The translations under genes and the position numbers were made by a program. From assembly GCF_008039555.1 (NCBI RefSeq), contig NZ_VDUW01000014.1, positions 1-57,357 of the forward strand: 57,357 bases of DNA, read 5' to 3'. Origin of the DNA: Cerasibacillus terrae (GTDB taxonomy: Bacteria > Bacillota > Bacilli > Bacillales > Amphibacillaceae). The notes beneath the pieces are model-generated. The model was not told the DNA's origin. It did not search any database and saw nothing but the letters and a program-made list of their open reading frames with translations. Of this stretch, positions 25,618-35,532 are shown one piece after another (within the stretch, counting starts at the first letter, position 1; the number at the start of each line of letters is the position of its first letter).

Positions 25618-28600
25618 GTGGATGTAAAACAAATTCTCCAAAACTTTTATAAAAAATTGCGAAACTTATGGAACAAGGGTGAAATCCAACGTTCCTTTCG
25701 AATTAGTTATGATGTCATTTGGAATATAATTTTATTTTTTATCATCATTGGATTTATCGGTTTATTCCTTGGACTTGGTGTTGGTGCTGGTTACTTCGCC
25801 TCCTTAGTCAAAGATGAACCAATCCGTAGCCATGAAAGTATGGAAAAAGCAATCTATAATTATGAAGAAACAACGAAACTATATTTTGCTAATAAAAAAT
25901 ATATGGGAGATGTTCGTTCTGATCTGCATAGAGAAGAAATTACATTAGATAAAGTATCTGATACATTGATTCATGCAGTAATTGCTACAGAAGATGAATA
26001 TTTTAATGAACATAATGGAATTGTTCCGAAAGCAATTGTTCGTGCAATGGCACAAGAAGCACTTAATTCAGATACAAAAACAGGGGGAAGTACACTCACC
26101 CAACAATTAATTAAAAATCAATTATTAACAAATGAAGTTTCTTTCGATCGAAAAGCAAAAGAAATCTTACTAGCGATGCGATTAGAAAACTTTTTTGAGA
26201 AAGAAGAAATTTTAGAAGCTTATTTAAATGTCATTCCCTATGGAAGAAACTCTTCCGGCAGAAATATTGCAGGGATCCAGACAGCTGCACAGGGTGTTTT
26301 TGGAATTGATGCGAAAGACTTAAACATTCCACAAGCAGCTTTTCTAGCAGGAATGCCTCAGAATCCTTATAAATTCACACCTTTCGCACTTGGTGGTGAA
26401 CTAAAAGATAAAGAAGGACTAAAACCTGGTATAGAGCGTATGAAAGTCGTTCTTAAAAGAATGCAAGAAGAAAACTATATATCAGAAAAAGAATATCAAA
26501 AGGCAGTTTCCTATAATATTGTAGAAGATTTCACAGATAAAAAGGATTCTTCTAGAGAAAAATACCCATACGTTGTCAAAGAAGTTCAAAACCGAGCAAC
26601 AGATATTTTAATGGAACATTTAGCGAAAGAAGATGGCGTATCAAAAAAAGAACTTGAGAAAGATGAAGAACTTGAAAAAAAATACAAAATCTTAGCTAAA
26701 CGAGATTTAAAAATGAAGGGATATCGAATCTATTCAACTATCGACAAAAAAATCTATGATAGTTTTCAGAAAGTCGTTGAAAACTACCAACACTTTGGAC
26801 CGGATCAAATGAAGGAAGTTAAAGATGAGGAAACTGGAGAATTTAAAAACATTCCAGATCCTGTTCAAGCAGGAGCATCATTAATAGAAAATAAAACTGG
26901 TAAAGTGCTTGCATTTGTCGGCGGGCGTGGATTTGATATCGATGAATATAATTATTCTACTGAAGTATATCGTCAAAATGGAAGTACAATGAAACCATTA
27001 GCAGGATATGCTCCCGCTATGGAAATGGGATATATCCAACCAGGAACACCGATTGCAGATATCCCACCAAGAGGTGGTGGTGGACCAAAAAATTATGGTG
27101 GCACCTATTATGGTTTAGTTTCTGCCCGTGAAGCACTGGCTCGTTCCTATAACGTATCTGCTGACAGACTTTATAGAGAAATAATGCATACAAATCCTGT
27201 CAAGACATATTTGAAAAAAATGGAGTTTCCAAAATTAAAAGCTGAAGAAGGATTATTACCTTCTACTGTTCTTGGTGGTTTAGAAACAGGTGTGACAGTA
27301 GAACAAAATACAAGTGCATTTGGAACATTTAGTAATCAAGGAAAATATGTTAAACCACATATTATCGAGAAGATTACAACGAAAGATGGAAAAATAATCT
27401 ATGAACACAAACCTAAACCAGTTAAAATCTTTTCACCACAAACAGCTTATTTAACCTATGATATGTTGCGTGATGTTGTTCGTTCCGGTACAGCCGCTTC
27501 TTTGCCATCTCAATTACACCATAGTGCGGTTGATTGGGCAGGGAAAACAGGAACAACAAATGACTATAAGGATGCATGGTTTATTGGTACCAACCCAAAT
27601 GTAAGCCTTGGAAGTTGGATTGGTTATAAATCAAATAAATCATTAAATTACTGTCCAGGATGTTCTTTATCTTATAGTCAAAGAAATTTAAAATTCTGGG
27701 CTGAATTAGCTAATGCTGCTACTGCTATTAACCCAGAATTAATTGCTCCACAAGAACGCCTAAAACGTCCAGATGGAATTGTTAGTCGAAGCATTTGTGC
27801 TGTTTCTGGTCTGTTACCATCTGAATTATGTAGTAAGGTTGGATTGACACGAACAGATATATTTAATGCAAAATATGTTCCAACAAAGGTAGATGACAGT
27901 TTAGTCGGTAGTGGAGGATCAGGTTTAGTAGTTGTCGATGGAAAAACCGTTCCAGCAGGACCAAAAACACCAAAAGAGTTTGTTAAAGCAGGTGGTGGAT
28001 TTGCCTTTAACCCTGACTTCATCAAGCGTAAGGGATATGATTATCTTGGCGACTTGTCGCAATTGATTCCTAGACGTGGTAACCCTGAAGTTTGGGGGAA
28101 AATAGGCGGGGCAAAAGGGCAAACAAGTAGTGCTATAAAAGACACAGGAAAATCACCTGCTTCGCCAACATCTGTAAATGGTGCAGGTAATAAATTATCA
28201 TGGGGTAAACCAAGTAGTAAGAATATTGTTGGCTACCGAGTCTATCGTGCAGATAATCCAAATGGATCTTTTAGCTTAATCGGAAGTACCACCAATACTA
28301 GCTATTCTATTGGAGGAAAAGCAGCTGCATACCAAGTAAAAGCTGTCGATTACTTTGGAAGAGAATCCTCCTCTTCTAAATCAGTATTGATTGGAAAGCC
28401 AACAGAAACAAAACAGAAAAAAGAACCATCAAACGATACCGAGGAAAAGAAAAACGAAGAAAAAGATAAGCGACAGGAAAAAGATACAGAAAAAAAGCCC
28501 GAATCAAATAAAGAAACAAATGACCAAAACAAAAATGAACCACAGAAAGACAAAGCAGTGGAGGATGATAAAGAGAATTCTCCAAATAAACCAGACTCTA

Positions 28601-28647
28601 ATGATCAAGACTCAAGTGATCAAGATGAAAAAGAAGTAGAAGACTAA
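25618..28647 (+). CDS. class A penicillin-binding protein (transglycosylase/transpeptidase)
   Basis: The 1009-residue bifunctional peptidoglycan synthase starts at GTG 25618, eight bases after AGGAGG (the overlapping ATG is out of frame). Order: short cytoplasmic tail, membrane helix (about 36-62), glycosyltransferase GT51 domain ('TEDEYFNEHNG', 'GGSTLTQQL'), transpeptidase with Ser in STMK (about 456), SYN-type 'SYN' and KTGT (about 643), a fibronectin III-like module (about 844-925) and a Lys/Glu/Asp/Asn-rich tail of about 80 residues. B. cereus relatives keep such a gene by tyrS; B. subtilis has acsA there. Confidence 0.95.
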   Translation: MDVKQILQNFYKKLRNLWNKGEIQRSFRISYDVIWNIILFFIIIGFIGLFLGLGVGAGYFASLVKDEPIRSHESMEKAIYNYEETTKLYFANKKYMGDVRSDLHREEITLDKVSDTLIHAVIATEDEYFNEHNGIVPKAIVRAMAQEALNSDTKTGGSTLTQQLIKNQLLTNEVSFDRKAKEILLAMRLENFFEKEEILEAYLNVIPYGRNSSGRNIAGIQTAAQGVFGIDAKDLNIPQAAFLAGMPQNPYKFTPFALGGELKDKEGLKPGIERMKVVLKRMQEENYISEKEYQKAVSYNIVEDFTDKKDSSREKYPYVVKEVQNRATDILMEHLAKEDGVSKKELEKDEELEKKYKILAKRDLKMKGYRIYSTIDKKIYDSFQKVVENYQHFGPDQMKEVKDEETGEFKNIPDPVQAGASLIENKTGKVLAFVGGRGFDIDEYNYSTEVYRQNGSTMKPLAGYAPAMEMGYIQPGTPIADIPPRGGGGPKNYGGTYYGLVSAREALARSYNVSADRLYREIMHTNPVKTYLKKMEFPKLKAEEGLLPSTVLGGLETGVTVEQNTSAFGTFSNQGKYVKPHIIEKITTKDGKIIYEHKPKPVKIFSPQTAYLTYDMLRDVVRSGTAASLPSQLHHSAVDWAGKTGTTNDYKDAWFIGTNPNVSLGSWIGYKSNKSLNYCPGCSLSYSQRNLKFWAELANAATAINPELIAPQERLKRPDGIVSRSICAVSGLLPSELCSKVGLTRTDIFNAKYVPTKVDDSLVGSGGSGLVVVDGKTVPAGPKTPKEFVKAGGGFAFNPDFIKRKGYDYLGDLSQLIPRRGNPEVWGKIGGAKGQTSSAIKDTGKSPASPTSVNGAGNKLSWGKPSSKNIVGYRVYRADNPNGSFSLIGSTTNTSYSIGGKAAAYQVKAVDYFGRESSSSKSVLIGKPTETKQKKEPSNDTEEKKNEEKDKRQEKDTEKKPESNKETNDQNKNEPQKDKAVEDDKENSPNKPDSNDQDSSDQDEKEVED

Positions 28648-28667
28648 TCATTTATTATTGATGGAAT

Positions 28668-28692
28668 AAAGAAGAGGACTTTCCTCTTCTTT
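28668..28692 (+). terminator. terminator after the PBP gene
   Basis: Stem AAAGAAGAGGA (28668-28678) with TCCTCTTCTTT (28682-28692) and a three-base loop; it abuts the end of the dispersed repeat copy. Confidence 0.75.
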
Positions 28693-28693
28693 T

Positions 28694-28745
28694 CTTTATC
28701 GCAGTTTAACCGGCTCTAAGACCCCACTGATTAAAGTTTCACTTT
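28694..28745 (-). repeat. dispersed repeat, short copy (minus orientation)
   Basis: On the minus strand it reads AAAGTGAAACTTTAATCAG, then GGGGTCTTAGAGCC, then GTTAAACTGCGATAAAG. It matches the ends of the long copy at 22797-22957 and the copy at 47201-47253 with few differences, but lacks the middle hairpins. Confidence 0.75.
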
Positions 28746-28849
28746 ATCATAAGAATAATTTTAAAACTTATTCACATCTACCACTTATATTAAGTATAAA
28801 ATTCTGTATAATAAAGTTACATAGATTATTATAGTTTTAAGGGGGTACT

Positions 28850-29509
28850 GTGGTGAGGCATAACAAGACCTATTATTCTAGAACGAAACAAACTACCCAT
28901 GGTGATGTGATCATAGAAGGACCTGTCAAGCCTGAACAATTGCAGAATTATAATTTTGACGACGGTTTAACAGCATTTCGTCCGCCTAAGAAACAATTTG
29001 AAGCATTATTAAAAATTGCCGCCTTTCCAGAAGGCCGGATTATAATTGCAAGAACTGAAGATACAATTATCGGGTATGTTACCTTTCTTTATCCAGATCC
29101 ATTAGAAAGATGGTCAACATTCGATATGAAAGATTTGCTTGTATTAGGGGCAGTAGAAGTTACTCGTCACTTTCGCCAATTTAAAATTGCTTCTAGTTTA
29201 TTAGAAGTCTCCATGATGGATAAATTTATGGAAAATTACATTATTATCTCGACCGAATATTATTGGCATTGGGATTTGAGAGGTACTGGATTAAATGTAT
29301 GGCAATATCGTAAAGTGATGGAGAAAATGATGGCTAATGGTGGATTATTACCTAAAACAACAGATGACCCTGAAATCATCTCCCATCCTGCTAATTGTTT
29401 AATGGTTCGAATTGGAGAAAATGTTACAGAGGAATCTTTGGATACATTTCGTACACTACGTTTTTTAAGCAAATATAGGCAACAAAAATCATTAGGAGGT
29501 GGAGTTTAA
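28850..29509 (+). CDS. acuA: acetoin utilisation acetyltransferase AcuA
   Basis: A GNAT acetyltransferase of 219 residues that in B. subtilis acetylates and inactivates acetyl-CoA synthetase AcsA. The start is GTG 28850 or the next codon GTG 28853; AAGGGGG at 28839-28845 fits the second slightly better. The family region 'LLVLGAVEVTRHFRQFKIASSLLEV' (about 100-125) carries the CoA-binding turn. It is the first gene of acuABC; its stop overlaps the acuB start. The usual target gene acsA is not in the window. Confidence 0.93.
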   Translation: MVRHNKTYYSRTKQTTHGDVIIEGPVKPEQLQNYNFDDGLTAFRPPKKQFEALLKIAAFPEGRIIIARTEDTIIGYVTFLYPDPLERWSTFDMKDLLVLGAVEVTRHFRQFKIASSLLEVSMMDKFMENYIIISTEYYWHWDLRGTGLNVWQYRKVMEKMMANGGLLPKTTDDPEIISHPANCLMVRIGENVTEESLDTFRTLRFLSKYRQQKSLGGGV

Positions 29510-30159
29510 TGCTTGTAGAGAAAATTATGAAAAAAAACGTCATTACTTTGTCTTCCACTGCCACTGTTCTTGAAGCACTACAGTTGCTTCAAGAACATCG
29601 AATACGACATATTCCAATCATCGACAAGGAAAAGCATGTCATCGGGATTGTTTCCGATCGTGATGTTCGTGTTGCAAGTCCTTCTATTTTAGATAAACAA
29701 GCAAATCAACAGGTTCTAAAAAAGGAGATAAGAGAAATCATGAGCACCCCAGTTGTTACCATTCATCCACTCGACTTCGTGGAAGACATTGCTAAAATAT
29801 TTTATGAAGAAACATTTGCATGTCTTCCTGTCGTTCGGGAAGGTAAATTAGTTGGGATTGTAACAGAAAAAGATATGCTCTATACACTGATTCAACTAAC
29901 TGGGACACATATGCCAAGTTCTCATATTGAATTAAAAGTACCCCATGAACCGGGAAACTTAGCATCTATTTTAGCTGTCTTTGGAAAAAGAAAACTAAAT
30001 ATAACTTCTCTTTTAATTTACCCAGACCACGAAGATTCGAATTATAAAATTGTTGTTATCCGTGTACAAACGATACATCCACTTCCTGTTGTAAAAGATT
30101 TGCAAACGAACGGGTTTGAAGTGATTTGGCCAAAGCCTTTACAGGGGGCAGAAGAATGA
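29509..30159 (+). CDS. acuB: AcuB, CBS-pair and ACT domain protein
   Basis: 216 residues: two CBS motifs (about 1-60 and 75-133, each with 'GIV(S/T)(D/E)(R/K)D') bind adenosyl nucleotides, and a C-terminal ACT-like domain ('PGNLASILAVFGKRKLNI') may bind a small ligand. The exact role in acetoin/acetate control is unknown. The ATG shares one base with the acuA stop and its ribosome site TAGGAGG lies inside acuA, giving translational coupling. Confidence 0.95.
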   Translation: MLVEKIMKKNVITLSSTATVLEALQLLQEHRIRHIPIIDKEKHVIGIVSDRDVRVASPSILDKQANQQVLKKEIREIMSTPVVTIHPLDFVEDIAKIFYEETFACLPVVREGKLVGIVTEKDMLYTLIQLTGTHMPSSHIELKVPHEPGNLASILAVFGKRKLNITSLLIYPDHEDSNYKIVVIRVQTIHPLPVVKDLQTNGFEVIWPKPLQGAEE

Positions 30160-31322
30160 CCTGTAAAAGCTCTTTTGTATATTCAAAAAATCTATTAAAC
30201 TATCACTTTTATGCAGATCACCCGTTTAACCAGATCCGAGTTCGGTTGACAAAAGAATTATTAAAATCAATGAATCAACTCCATGAACATTCCATTATGA
30301 ATCCAAGGATGGCAACAGATGAAGAATTAGCATTATTTCATGACAGGACATATATTGAAGCTGTTAAATTAGCAAGTAAAGGAGAGCTGCCATCAAGTAA
30401 ACAAGCTGATTTCGGATTAAATACAGACGATACACCAGTTTTTGAAGGGATGCATGACGCTGCTGCTTTAATTGTTGGTGGAACATTAGAGGCTATTGAT
30501 GCAGTTTTACAAAACAAAGTATCTCATGCATTAAATCTAAGTGGTGGATTACACCATGGATTTAAGAGAAAAGCATCTGGCTTTTGCGTTTATAATGATG
30601 CAGCGGTTGGTATTCAATATATACGAGAAAAATATAATATGAACGTACTTTATATTGATACAGATGCCCATCATGGAGATGGTGTACAGTGGGCCTTTTA
30701 TGAAGATCCTCATGTCTGCACTTTATCCATTCACGAAACTGGTCGCTACCTTTTTCCAGGAACGGGTTATGTAAATGAACGTGGTATTACAAAGGGATAC
30801 GGATATAGTTTTAATATCCCCTTGGATGCATTTACACAAGATGAATCTTTTATCTCAATTTATGAAAACGCATTCAGGGAAATAATTGACTTTTTTAAAC
30901 CAGATGTGCTGATTACACAAAATGGTGCAGATGCTCACTTCTTAGATCCTCTCACACATTTAAATTCAAGTATGAAAATTTATGAGCAAATTCCACTTTT
31001 AGCCCACCAATTAGCACATGAATATTGTGAAGGAAGATGGATTGCACTTGGTGGCGGCGGGTATGATCTATGGAGAGTTGTTCCAAGAGCATGGGCACAA
31101 ATATGGAAAGTAATGAATGATAACCAACCTTTTACAGGAAAACTACCAAATGATTGGCTCTTAAAATGGCAAAAAGAAGCACCTGTCACATTACCAACAT
31201 ATTGGCATGATCTTGAAGAAGATATCCCCGTTATTCCACGTAAAGAAGAGATTATGGAGAAGAATAACCAAATGTTAGAACATGCTTTAAGCTATATAAA
31301 AACACAAAGAAATTTAAAATAA
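30156..31322 (+). CDS. acuC: AcuC, NAD-independent protein lysine deacetylase
   Basis: 388 residues from ATG 30156, which overlaps the acuB stop as ATGA; the frame opens upstream at TTG 30126, but this start matches the length of B. subtilis AcuC (387). It is a class I histone-deacetylase-fold enzyme: 'LHHGFKRKASGFCVYNDAAVG' and 'YIDTDAHHGDGVQ' hold the catalytic His pair and zinc ligands. It should remove the acetyl group placed by AcuA on acetyl-CoA synthetase, restoring acetate use. Confidence 0.96.
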   Translation: MTCKSSFVYSKNLLNYHFYADHPFNQIRVRLTKELLKSMNQLHEHSIMNPRMATDEELALFHDRTYIEAVKLASKGELPSSKQADFGLNTDDTPVFEGMHDAAALIVGGTLEAIDAVLQNKVSHALNLSGGLHHGFKRKASGFCVYNDAAVGIQYIREKYNMNVLYIDTDAHHGDGVQWAFYEDPHVCTLSIHETGRYLFPGTGYVNERGITKGYGYSFNIPLDAFTQDESFISIYENAFREIIDFFKPDVLITQNGADAHFLDPLTHLNSSMKIYEQIPLLAHQLAHEYCEGRWIALGGGGYDLWRVVPRAWAQIWKVMNDNQPFTGKLPNDWLLKWQKEAPVTLPTYWHDLEEDIPVIPRKEEIMEKNNQMLEHALSYIKTQRNLK

Positions 31323-31347
31323 GAAGGACACATTAAAAGCGTCCTTC
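31323..31347. terminator. bidirectional terminator between acuC and motS
   Basis: Stem GAAGGAC (31323-31329) with GTCCTTC (31341-31347) between convergent genes, with T-rich tails on both sides. Confidence 0.7.
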
Positions 31348-31360
31348 TCTTCCTTTATAA

Positions 31361-32131
31361 TTATTCCTCTTTATCTCCATGTTCTAATACCACTATTTCA
31401 ACACGTCGATTTTTCTCCCAATTTTTCGGGGAGTCGTTTTGTACTCTTGGTCTTGTGTCGCCATATCCAGCAAGGGAAAACCTAGATTTATCAAAATGAA
31501 ATTCTTCAATTAAATAACGTACAACACTACTTGCTCGAGCACCTGATAGTTCCCAATTGGATGGATAACGAAAAGTAGAAATTGGACGATTATCTGAATG
31601 TCCCTCTACTTTTACATGATTAGGAATGTTTTTTAATAAGGAACCTACTTTATTTAAAAAAGGTTTTCCAGAATGAAGAATATCTGCTTCTCCTGTTTCG
31701 AATAGTATTTGTTCCTGTAAAACTAACACAACACCCCGGTCTGTTCGGTTTGCGGTAATCACATTATGTAAGTCATTTTCGTCTAAATATCCTTCTACAT
31801 CTTTCACCAATTTATTTAATGCGTCTTCTTCATTTTCATCCGATTGTTCTGATTGTTTCGTCGGTAAATCATAGTCATTTGGAGATTTTCCTTTAGTCAA
31901 TTCTCCATGGTTGGGCGCTGGGTATTCTACTGGTACTGCTGATGGTTGAAAGTCAAAAATAGCTCGATTCCGAAATGAATCAGACACAGCTTGAAATTTA
32001 ATCGAATCAATTCGTGACATAGAAAATAGTAAAATGAAAAAAACGAGTATTAGTGTAATCATATCTGAATAAGTAACCATCCATTTTGGAGCTCCCGTAT
32101 TTTTTCTTCTTTTTATTTTTCTACGCTTCAT
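31361..32131 (-). CDS. motS: flagellar stator protein MotS (sodium type)
   Basis: A 256-residue MotB-family protein: basic N-terminus, one membrane helix carrying the ion-binding Asp (D23 in 'VTYSDM'), a linker, and a C-terminal OmpA-like peptidoglycan-binding domain ('VEGHSDNRPIS', 'NWELSGARASSVVRYL'). With MotP it forms the Na+-driven stator. Placement beside ccpA is the hallmark of the MotPS pair. Its ATG overlaps the motP end by 11 bases with GGAGG inside motP. Confidence 0.95.
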   Translation of the reverse strand: MKRRKIKRRKNTGAPKWMVTYSDMITLILVFFILLFSMSRIDSIKFQAVSDSFRNRAIFDFQPSAVPVEYPAPNHGELTKGKSPNDYDLPTKQSEQSDENEEDALNKLVKDVEGYLDENDLHNVITANRTDRGVVLVLQEQILFETGEADILHSGKPFLNKVGSLLKNIPNHVKVEGHSDNRPISTFRYPSNWELSGARASSVVRYLIEEFHFDKSRFSLAGYGDTRPRVQNDSPKNWEKNRRVEIVVLEHGDKEE

Positions 32132-32945
32132 GAATCGATTCCTCCACGATTGGTGTTTCTTCTCCCATAGCTTTTATCTGTTTTATATCACTTTCTGTTA
32201 AAAAAGCACTTAGCTTTTCTTCTAAAATACGTGGATTTTGGCCAGATTGCACACCGATTACACCTTCGATAATAATTTGTTTTAAAAAGATGTCTTCCTC
32301 TGTTTTCGTTTCCAATTTATTTGCCATTGGTATAAAAACGAGGTTTGCGAGAATTGTTCCGTATAATGTTGTCAGTAATGCTACAGCCATACTTGGTCCT
32401 AAGGATTCAGGGTCTTCTAATGTTGTTAACATAAGAACGAGTCCAACTAATGTTCCAATCATTCCCCAAGAAGGTGCATATTCTGCACATTTCTCTATGA
32501 TTTGACGACCACGGTATTGTCTTTCTTCCATCGCTGTAATTTCTGCATTCATAATATCATTAATCATTTCTGGTTCAATGCCATCTACTGCTAAATGAAT
32601 TCCTTTCTTTATGAAGGGATCATCTACATTTTCTAATTCATTCTCTAATGCAAGAATACCTTCTCTTCTTGCACGTTCAGACAAATGAACAAATAGAGCA
32701 ATTAAATTAGGAAGACGTTGGTCATTTTGATGAAATGCCTCTTGCATTACTTTCCCAGTCATCTTAATTTGCTCTTTGTTAAATGAAATAAGTAAGGAGG
32801 CAAGCATCCCACCAAAAACAATTAAAATAGACGAGAAATCAAAGAATGTAGCAGCATTTTCACCGCCTCTTGTTGAAATTGCTACAATAAGCATAATAAA
32901 ACCTAGTGTTATACCAATAGGAGTCAAAAAATCCCGTTTTCTCAT
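32121..32945 (-). CDS. motP: flagellar stator protein MotP (sodium type)
   Basis: 274 residues from ATG 32945, seven bases after AGGAG; a TTG at 32960 is an upstream in-frame alternative. MotA/ExbB family with about four membrane helices and the conserved cytoplasmic loop followed by 'APSWGMIGTLVGLVLML'. B. subtilis MotP is 272. It conducts Na+ with MotS to drive motility, fitting an alkaliphilic or halotolerant lifestyle. In B. subtilis it sits downstream of ccpA; here a ccpA terminator lies between them. Confidence 0.95.
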   Translation of the reverse strand: MRKRDFLTPIGITLGFIMLIVAISTRGGENAATFFDFSSILIVFGGMLASLLISFNKEQIKMTGKVMQEAFHQNDQRLPNLIALFVHLSERARREGILALENELENVDDPFIKKGIHLAVDGIEPEMINDIMNAEITAMEERQYRGRQIIEKCAEYAPSWGMIGTLVGLVLMLTTLEDPESLGPSMAVALLTTLYGTILANLVFIPMANKLETKTEEDIFLKQIIIEGVIGVQSGQNPRILEEKLSAFLTESDIKQIKAMGEETPIVEESIHEA

Positions 32946-33050
32946 AGTCTCTCTCCTCAACCTTGTTGATTAATGAATAAACACATTTACAGGAACAAAA
33001 AAATGCATGTCCTTTTATTTCATAGAGCTGGCTCCAGCTCAAATGAAAAA

Positions 33051-33073
33051 CACCCGCTTCTTGAGAGCGAGTG
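33051..33073 (-). terminator. terminator after ccpA
   Basis: On the minus strand CACTCGCT pairs with AGCGGGTG (one G-U pair) and is followed by TTTTT. A second hairpin at 33018-33047 (GAGCTGG with CCAGCTC inside TTTCAT/ATGAAA) lies just beyond. Confidence 0.75.
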
Positions 33074-33182
33074 TATTATGCCGTCAAGTTGCGAAATAGG
33101 TGTAATTCCAATCCAGGTAAAATAAATATTTTTACTGAATTTATCTTTATTAGCTATTACACATTTATTATCGGCATAAATT

Positions 33183-34178
33183 TTATTTTGTTGAGTTTCT
33201 TTTTACAATTCGATGAGGTAAAATCACTGTTGACTCTTCTACCTCTTCTTTATTCATTAATTTCGTTAATAAACGCATCGCTACAGCACCAATATCATAT
33301 GTCGGTTGGTCAATTGCTGTTAGAGTTGGACGAACCATTGTGGAAAGCCTTGTGTTATTAAAACCAAACACTTCCAAATCCTCTGGAACCTTTAATCCAA
33401 AGTCTTGTGCACCATGAATAACTCCCATTCCTAGTTCATCAGAAGCAGTAAATACAGCAGTAGGTCTATCATCTAATTTCAATAGTTGCTCTGCTGCTTT
33501 CATTCCTGAATCATGTGTGTATTGTCCATGAATAATATAATCATCATTAATAGGAAGGAATGCCTCTTTTAATGCTCGAATATACCCCTTATATTTCAAT
33601 TGGTTTATAATTGCTTCTTCATTTTCAGACACAAAAGCAATTCGTTCATTTCCTTGGTCAATTAAATATTTCGTTGCTTCATAACCCGCTTTTTCATAAT
33701 CTATATTTACAGAAGGGAGTTTATCATTTTCATCATACGTAGTAGCCAATACAACCGGTACTGATTCCCCTTTAAACTGTTCTAAGTGTTCATCTGAAAT
33801 CGTATCACTCATGAACAAAATACCATCCACCTGTTTTTCATACATGGTATTAATTAATTGTAATTCTCTTTCTTTATTTTGGTCGGAATTATTTAAGATA
33901 ATATTGTATTTATACATGGTAGCAATATCTTCTATTCCCCGAGCCAATTCCGCAAAAAATATATTAGAAATATCCGGGATAATCGCTCCTACTGTTGTTG
34001 TTTTCTTGCTAGCTAATCCACGAGCAACCGCATTTGGTCGATATCCCAGACGTTCAATTGTATCCAATACCTTTTTTCTTGTGGATGGTTTCACATTTGG
34101 GTTACCATTAACTACCCGTGAAACTGTTGCCATTGATACATTTGCTTCTCTTGCCACATCATAGATTGTAACTGTCAT
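33183..34178 (-). CDS. ccpA: catabolite control protein A
   Basis: The 331-residue LacI-family global regulator of carbon catabolite repression, acting with HPr-Ser46-P on cre sites. The N-terminal helix-turn-helix (about 5-24, '[21 protein letters not shown]'), hinge with '[12 protein letters not shown]' and the periplasmic-binding-protein core ('[21 protein letters not shown]') match CcpA of Bacillus in sequence and length (334). GGAGG precedes the ATG. Neighbours aroA upstream and motPS downstream repeat the B. subtilis order. Confidence 0.98.
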   Translation of the reverse strand: MTVTIYDVAREANVSMATVSRVVNGNPNVKPSTRKKVLDTIERLGYRPNAVARGLASKKTTTVGAIIPDISNIFFAELARGIEDIATMYKYNIILNNSDQNKERELQLINTMYEKQVDGILFMSDTISDEHLEQFKGESVPVVLATTYDENDKLPSVNIDYEKAGYEATKYLIDQGNERIAFVSENEEAIINQLKYKGYIRALKEAFLPINDDYIIHGQYTHDSGMKAAEQLLKLDDRPTAVFTASDELGMGVIHGAQDFGLKVPEDLEVFGFNNTRLSTMVRPTLTAIDQPTYDIGAVAMRLLTKLMNKEEVEESTVILPHRIVKRNSTK

Positions 34179-34259
34179 ACTAATTCCTCCATATTTTGTT
34201 CATTTACAATGATACCCTTTTTCAATGAACACCATTCAGATTCCATTTTGTCTGACTTT

Positions 34260-34288
34260 ATCATACGCTAAGGAAAATAAAAATTCAA
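34260..34288 (-). promoter_or_regulatory. probable sigma-A promoter of ccpA
   Basis: On the minus strand TTGAAT (34283-34288), 17 bases, TATGAT (34260-34265), about 80 bases upstream of the ccpA start. Confidence 0.6.
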
Positions 34289-34379
34289 TTCAAAGAACTA
34301 AACTACCTTAACAAGTGTAGTTAGCAAGCTAACGATATTGATTTTTCAAATAATAACTTCTTATTAATAATAAAAATAT

Positions 34380-34428
34380 CCCCTATAAGTATCAGATTTG
34401 ATTTACGCAATCTGTACACTTATAGGGG
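34380..34428 (-). terminator. terminator after aroA
   Basis: Long two-part hairpin: CCCCTATAAGT (34380-34390) with ACTTATAGGGG (34418-34428), and inner CAGATT with AATCTG. On the minus strand a TTTTTATTATTAA tail follows. Confidence 0.75.
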
Positions 34429-34437
34429 AACATATCA

Positions 34438-35532
34438 TTATCTTACAGGTACTTCCGTTCGAATTCGATTTTGCAAATCCTTTAGTTCTTCCATAAAATG
34501 ATCAAACATTGGAATATCCATCTGCTGGGCAGAATCTGATAGAGCTACTGCTGGATCCGGATGAACCTCTGCCATGACTCCATCTGCGCCGATTGCTAAT
34601 GCTGCTTTAGCGGCTGGAAGTAATAAATCACGTCTTCCGGTAGAATGTGTAACATCCACTATAATCGGTAAATGTGTTTCTTGTTTTAAAATAGGAACTG
34701 CAGAAATATCTAGTGTGTTTCTTGTTGCTTTTTCATATGTTCGAATTCCACGTTCACATAGAATAATTTGCTCATTTCCTTGAGAGATAATATATTCCGC
34801 TGCTTTCATGAATTCTTCGATAGTAGCTGACATTCCTCTTTTTAACAAAATAGGTTTCGTTGCTTTACCGGCTGCCTTTAATAATTCAAAATTCTGCATG
34901 TTCCGTGCACCTATTTGAATAACATCAAGATATTGCTCTGCTTCTTCTATATGTGCCGGGTTTACAATTTCACTTATAACTGCTAAATCATATTTATCTG
35001 CAATATCTTTTAAAATTTGTAATCCTTCAAAACCCAATCCTTGAAAATCATAAGGAGATGTCCGCGGCTTAAATGCCCCACCCCTTAATAGTTTTAATCC
35101 CTTTTGTTTCATTGCTTTTGCAACATGTTCTACTTGTTCATAACTTTCTACAGAACAAGGTCCCATAACATATTGTGGGGATCCATTTCCAATAGCAGTG
35201 CCTTTAACCGAAATAACAGTATCTTCTGGTTTCCGTTTTCTGGATACGAGTAATGCTTTTCGATGATCATCTTCTTGAAGCTCTAAACTAGCTTTAAAAA
35301 TCTCTTTGAAAATATGTTCAATCGTAGAATCTTCAAATGGCCCATCATTTTTCCTTACGATGCTATTTAACATTTCTCTTTCTCGTATAGGGTCAAATTT
35401 TTTCATACCTTGTTTTACTTTAATTTTCCCTATTTCTTGAACTAATGCTGCTCGTTTATTTATAAGTTCAAGTAACTCTAAATTCAGTGTATCAAGTTCT
35501 TCACGATGTTGATCCATTTTATTACCAGACAT
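34438..35532 (-). CDS. aroA: bifunctional DAHP synthase/chorismate mutase
   Basis: 364 residues from ATG 35532, eight bases after AAAGGAG (the frame opens 12 codons earlier without a binding site). The N-terminal ~90 residues are an AroQ chorismate mutase ('[23 protein letters not shown]'), the rest a type Ibeta DAHP synthase ('[10 protein letters not shown]', '[13 protein letters not shown]', '[11 protein letters not shown]'). It condenses PEP and erythrose-4-phosphate, the first step of aromatic amino acid synthesis, with feedback through the mutase domain. Matches B. subtilis AroA (358). Confidence 0.97.
   Translation of the reverse strand: MSGNKMDQHREELDTLNLELLELINKRAALVQEIGKIKVKQGMKKFDPIREREMLNSIVRKNDGPFEDSTIEHIFKEIFKASLELQEDDHRKALLVSRKRKPEDTVISVKGTAIGNGSPQYVMGPCSVESYEQVEHVAKAMKQKGLKLLRGGAFKPRTSPYDFQGLGFEGLQILKDIADKYDLAVISEIVNPAHIEEAEQYLDVIQIGARNMQNFELLKAAGKATKPILLKRGMSATIEEFMKAAEYIISQGNEQIILCERGIRTYEKATRNTLDISAVPILKQETHLPIIVDVTHSTGRRDLLLPAAKAALAIGADGVMAEVHPDPAVALSDSAQQMDIPMFDHFMEELKDLQNRIRTEVPVR

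Noticed and set aside
30863..30876. cre-like site TGAAAACGCATTCA inside acuC
   Set aside because: It fits the CcpA consensus, but it is deep inside a coding region and could be codon chance; no cre was seen before acuA.
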